Assembly: GCF_001562425.1 (NCBI RefSeq)
Contig: NZ_LOED01000011.1
Location: forward strand, 1-64,000
DNA length: 64,000 nt
Source: Fervidicola ferrireducens
Lineage (GTDB): Bacteria; Bacillota; Thermosediminibacteria; Thermosediminibacterales; Thermosediminibacteraceae
Reading direction: 5' to 3'
Position numbers and translations under genes: made by a program. Under the pieces are notes generated by a model. It had not been told where the DNA came from, made no database searches, and saw only the letters and a list, made by a program, of their open reading frames with translations. Positions 61,791-64,000 of this stretch are shown here, piece by piece. Numbering within the stretch: the stretch's first letter is position 1; every line of letters begins with the position of its first letter.

Positions 61791-63647
61791 TTGGAGATAG
61801 AAAATATTCTCGACGAAATTCTGCCAAAAGTTTCGAAACCCACAAGGTACGTAGGCAATGAGTTAAACAGCGTGAAGAAGGACAAAAACGGGATCAAGGT
61901 CCATATTGCCCTGGCATTTCCCGACGTATACGAGGTAGGTATGTCCCATCTGGGGCTCAGGATTTTGTACCACCTTTTGAACGAACGAGAAGATGTCTAC
62001 GCGGAGAGGGTATTTGCGCCGTGGGTTGATATGGAGGATATACTGAGACAAAAGAAAATTCCTCTTTTTAGTCTCGAAAGCAAGACCCCCCTTTCGGAAT
62101 TCGACATGATCGGTTTTTCCCTGCAGTACGAGATGAGCTACAGCAACGTGGTGAATATGCTGGAGCTTTCGGGGGTCCCTATTTTTTCATCGGAACGTAA
62201 GGATGACGACCCAGTAGTGATTGCGGGAGGGCCCTGCGCTTACAACCCGGAGCCCCTTGCCGAAATTATCGACCTTTTCGTCATAGGTGAAGCTGAAGAG
62301 TCTATTCTGGAACTGGTGGACCTTTATATAGATTGGAAAGAATGCTCGGCTAAAAGAAGTGAGTTTTTGGAAAGGGCTACCCAAATCCCCGGAATTTACG
62401 TTCCGTCCCTTTACCGGGTGACGTACAACGAAGACGGGACAGTGAGGGAGATCTTACCCAGAAAAGAGGGTGTTCCCGAAAGGGTGAAAAAACGCTTTAT
62501 TGAGGACCTCGATAGCGTATATTATCCCACGAAACTGATTGTCCCTTATACGGACATCGTCCACGACAGGGCGGTGCTGGAAATATTCAGAGGATGTACA
62601 AGAGGCTGCCGCTTTTGCCAGGCGGGGATGATATACAGGCCCGTTAGGGAAAAATCGGCGGAAAAATTGGCGGACATTGCCCGGGAAATGATAGATGCCA
62701 CTGGTTATGAAGAAATTTCGTTAGCTTCGCTTAGCACCAGCGATTACTCGGATTTGAAAAGGCTTGTAGAAATATTAACAGCCGAGTTCAAAGACCGCAG
62801 GGTCGGCCTTTCGCTGCCGTCGCTTCGCATCGATTCGTTCACGCTGGATTTGGCCCGCAGGATAATGGAGATTAAAAAAAGCGGGCTTACCTTTGCTCCC
62901 GAAGCCGGTACCCAGAGACTTAGAGACGTCATTAACAAGGGCGTTACGGAAGAGGACTTGCTGAACTCGGTGAGGGGAGCTTTTGAGGCCGGCTGGAACT
63001 CGGTTAAACTTTATTTCATGATAGGACTTCCGACGGAAACTTACGAGGATTTAGAAGGGATTGTAGACCTTGCTCATGAAGTGGTGGATGTTTACCGCGA
63101 GGTAAAAGGGAAGAGCAAAGGACTCAGGGTTACCGTGAGCACCTCTACTTTTGTGCCTAAGCCCTTTACTCCATTTCAGTGGGAGGCACAGATTACTTTA
63201 GAAGAGATAAACGAACGCCAGAAATTTTTAAAGAAAAAGCTTAAAAATCCGCATATAATTTACAACTGGCACGATGGCCGGCTGAGTTTCCTGGAGGCGG
63301 TGTTTTCAAGAGGAGACCGGCGACTGAATTTAGTGCTCAAGAAAGCCCGCGAAAAGGGGTGCAGGTTTGACGGCTGGAGCGATATGTTTGCTTTTTCAAA
63401 GTGGATGGAGGCTTTCAGCGAAGCGGGGTTAGACCCCGGATTTTACGCCAATAGGCCGCGCCCTGAAGGGGAATTTTTCCCCTGGGAGGTCATAGATCCG
63501 GGAATAGATAGACACTTCCTTTTGAGGGAGCTGAAGAAAGCGAAGATGGCACAGCCGACCCCCGACTGTCGGTTCGACAGGTGCCACGGGTGCGGGATAA
63601 TCAAAATAAAAGGCGGGATTCGATGTGAAGTTAAGAATGAGGATTAG
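61791..63647 (+). CDS. B12-binding-like radical SAM protein, TIGR03960 family
   Basis: About 618 residues. It has an N-terminal B12-type Rossmann segment (VHIALAFPDVYEVGMSHLGL), a radical SAM motif FRGCTRGCRFCQAG (CxxxCxxC) and later SFVPKPFTPFQW and CHGCG. In Firmicutes it is paired with a TIGR03936/DUF2344 protein upstream of rng-rplU and is thought to act on RNA or a ribosome-linked target; function unproven. GAGGAGG abuts ATG 61782, so TTG 61791 at nine bases is preferred; the ATG gives three more residues. Confidence 0.85.
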   Translation: MEIENILDEILPKVSKPTRYVGNELNSVKKDKNGIKVHIALAFPDVYEVGMSHLGLRILYHLLNEREDVYAERVFAPWVDMEDILRQKKIPLFSLESKTPLSEFDMIGFSLQYEMSYSNVVNMLELSGVPIFSSERKDDDPVVIAGGPCAYNPEPLAEIIDLFVIGEAEESILELVDLYIDWKECSAKRSEFLERATQIPGIYVPSLYRVTYNEDGTVREILPRKEGVPERVKKRFIEDLDSVYYPTKLIVPYTDIVHDRAVLEIFRGCTRGCRFCQAGMIYRPVREKSAEKLADIAREMIDATGYEEISLASLSTSDYSDLKRLVEILTAEFKDRRVGLSLPSLRIDSFTLDLARRIMEIKKSGLTFAPEAGTQRLRDVINKGVTEEDLLNSVRGAFEAGWNSVKLYFMIGLPTETYEDLEGIVDLAHEVVDVYREVKGKSKGLRVTVSTSTFVPKPFTPFQWEAQITLEEINERQKFLKKKLKNPHIIYNWHDGRLSFLEAVFSRGDRRLNLVLKKAREKGCRFDGWSDMFAFSKWMEAFSEAGLDPGFYANRPRPEGEFFPWEVIDPGIDRHFLLRELKKAKMAQPTPDCRFDRCHGCGIIKIKGGIRCEVKNED

Positions 63648-64000
63648 AAAAGGCCGGGAGGTAAAATTTATATCCCACCTCGATATGATGAGGGCTCTGG
63701 AACGGGCCATGAGAAGGGCCAGGCTCCCCCTAAAATTTACGGAGGGCTTTAACCCCCGGCCTAAGATGAGTTTTACCCCGGCCATGCCGGTCGGGATTAC
63801 CAGCGATGCGGAATACGTGGACGTGGAATTCACGAAAGAACTTGCTTTGGAAGAAATTTATGACAGCTTGAACTCAACACTGCCACCCGGCATTGCCCTG
63901 TTAAAAGTAGGAGATGCCGAAGGCAAACTGCCCCTTTCATCGGTTAACAGGGCGCTTTATACGGTCGTTGTAGGCCTGGGAGGTGCTTCGAGAGAAGCCC
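63625..64000 (+). CDS. TIGR03936/DUF2344 radical SAM-linked protein, runs off the window
   Basis: The first 125 residues of a DUF2344 protein: REVKFISHLDMMRALERAMR, LKFTEGFNPRPKMSFTPAMP and VGITSDAEYVDVEF. The family always accompanies the TIGR03960 radical SAM protein. GTG 63625 (then KLRMRIRK) overlaps the previous stop by 23 bp; ATG 63637 is an alternative. The 3' end is outside the window. Confidence 0.88.
   Translation, partial: MKLRMRIRKGREVKFISHLDMMRALERAMRRARLPLKFTEGFNPRPKMSFTPAMPVGITSDAEYVDVEFTKELALEEIYDSLNSTLPPGIALLKVGDAEGKLPLSSVNRALYTVVVGLGGASREA

Noticed and set aside
1-64000. CRISPR arrays, tRNA or rRNA genes, prophage modules
   Set aside because: No regularly spaced repeats, no CCA-type cloverleaf sequences and no phage structural genes were recognised by eye.

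Overview
The window looks like a chromosome segment of an anaerobic, spore-forming, probably thermophilic Firmicute (class Clostridia, Thermoanaerobacterales/Thermosediminibacterales type). That rests on the gene orders maf-radC-mreBCD-PBP2-minCDE-rodA-spoIVFAB, on cotJABC, on a T-box valS-folC unit, and on energy genes (Rex, trimeric [FeFe] hydrogenase, Rnf) typical of fermenting or acetogenic clostridia. No rRNA, tRNA or CRISPR array was seen.

Layout. 1-3.2 kb is accessory: the end of an IS256-type transposase abutting a CPBP protease gene, an alkaline phosphatase, and an MNT/HEPN pair whose HEPN half is damaged. 3.2-9.7 kb is the valine T-box leader, then a foreign IS607-like unit (short MerR-type HTH frame, TnpB-like protein, GC-rich structured tail) sitting between the leader and valS, then valS-folC. 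9.7-25.6 kb is an energy block: apbE, a perfect Rex operator, rex, ten hydrogenase genes ending in hydB-hydA with several signalling-like accessory proteins, then rnfCDGEAB. HydABC would couple NADH and ferredoxin to H2, Rnf would couple ferredoxin to NAD+ with ion pumping, ApbE would attach FMN to RnfG/RnfD, and Rex would sense NADH/NAD+.

25.7-33.6 kb holds a methyltransferase, a corrinoid/MtaA-type methyl-transfer operon in which two genes are broken, and a transsulfuration pair. 33.6-42.1 kb is a metal (copper-type) island: four promoters, each followed by a CsoR-like palindrome, serve DUF2933, CcdA, Lgt-YHS, SHOCT, YHS, a membrane spermidine-synthase-like protein, CopA and an LDCC peptide. 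42.2-48.4 kb carries cotJCBA, an MFS transporter, cysK beside a tandem pseudo/active E1-like protein, bioY and a CopZ-like chaperone.

48.4-64 kb is a conserved cell-shape, division and sporulation cluster: NusG-II and Gx-transporter genes, maf, radC, mreBCD, PBP2, minCDE, an FtsA-like protein, rodA, spoIVFA/FB and the TIGR03960/TIGR03936 pair, the last running off the window end.

The most unusual items are the TnpB-like unit inserted inside a T-box operon, the two-domain E1-like protein next to cysK, the four-promoter metal regulon, and the decaying methyl-transfer operon.
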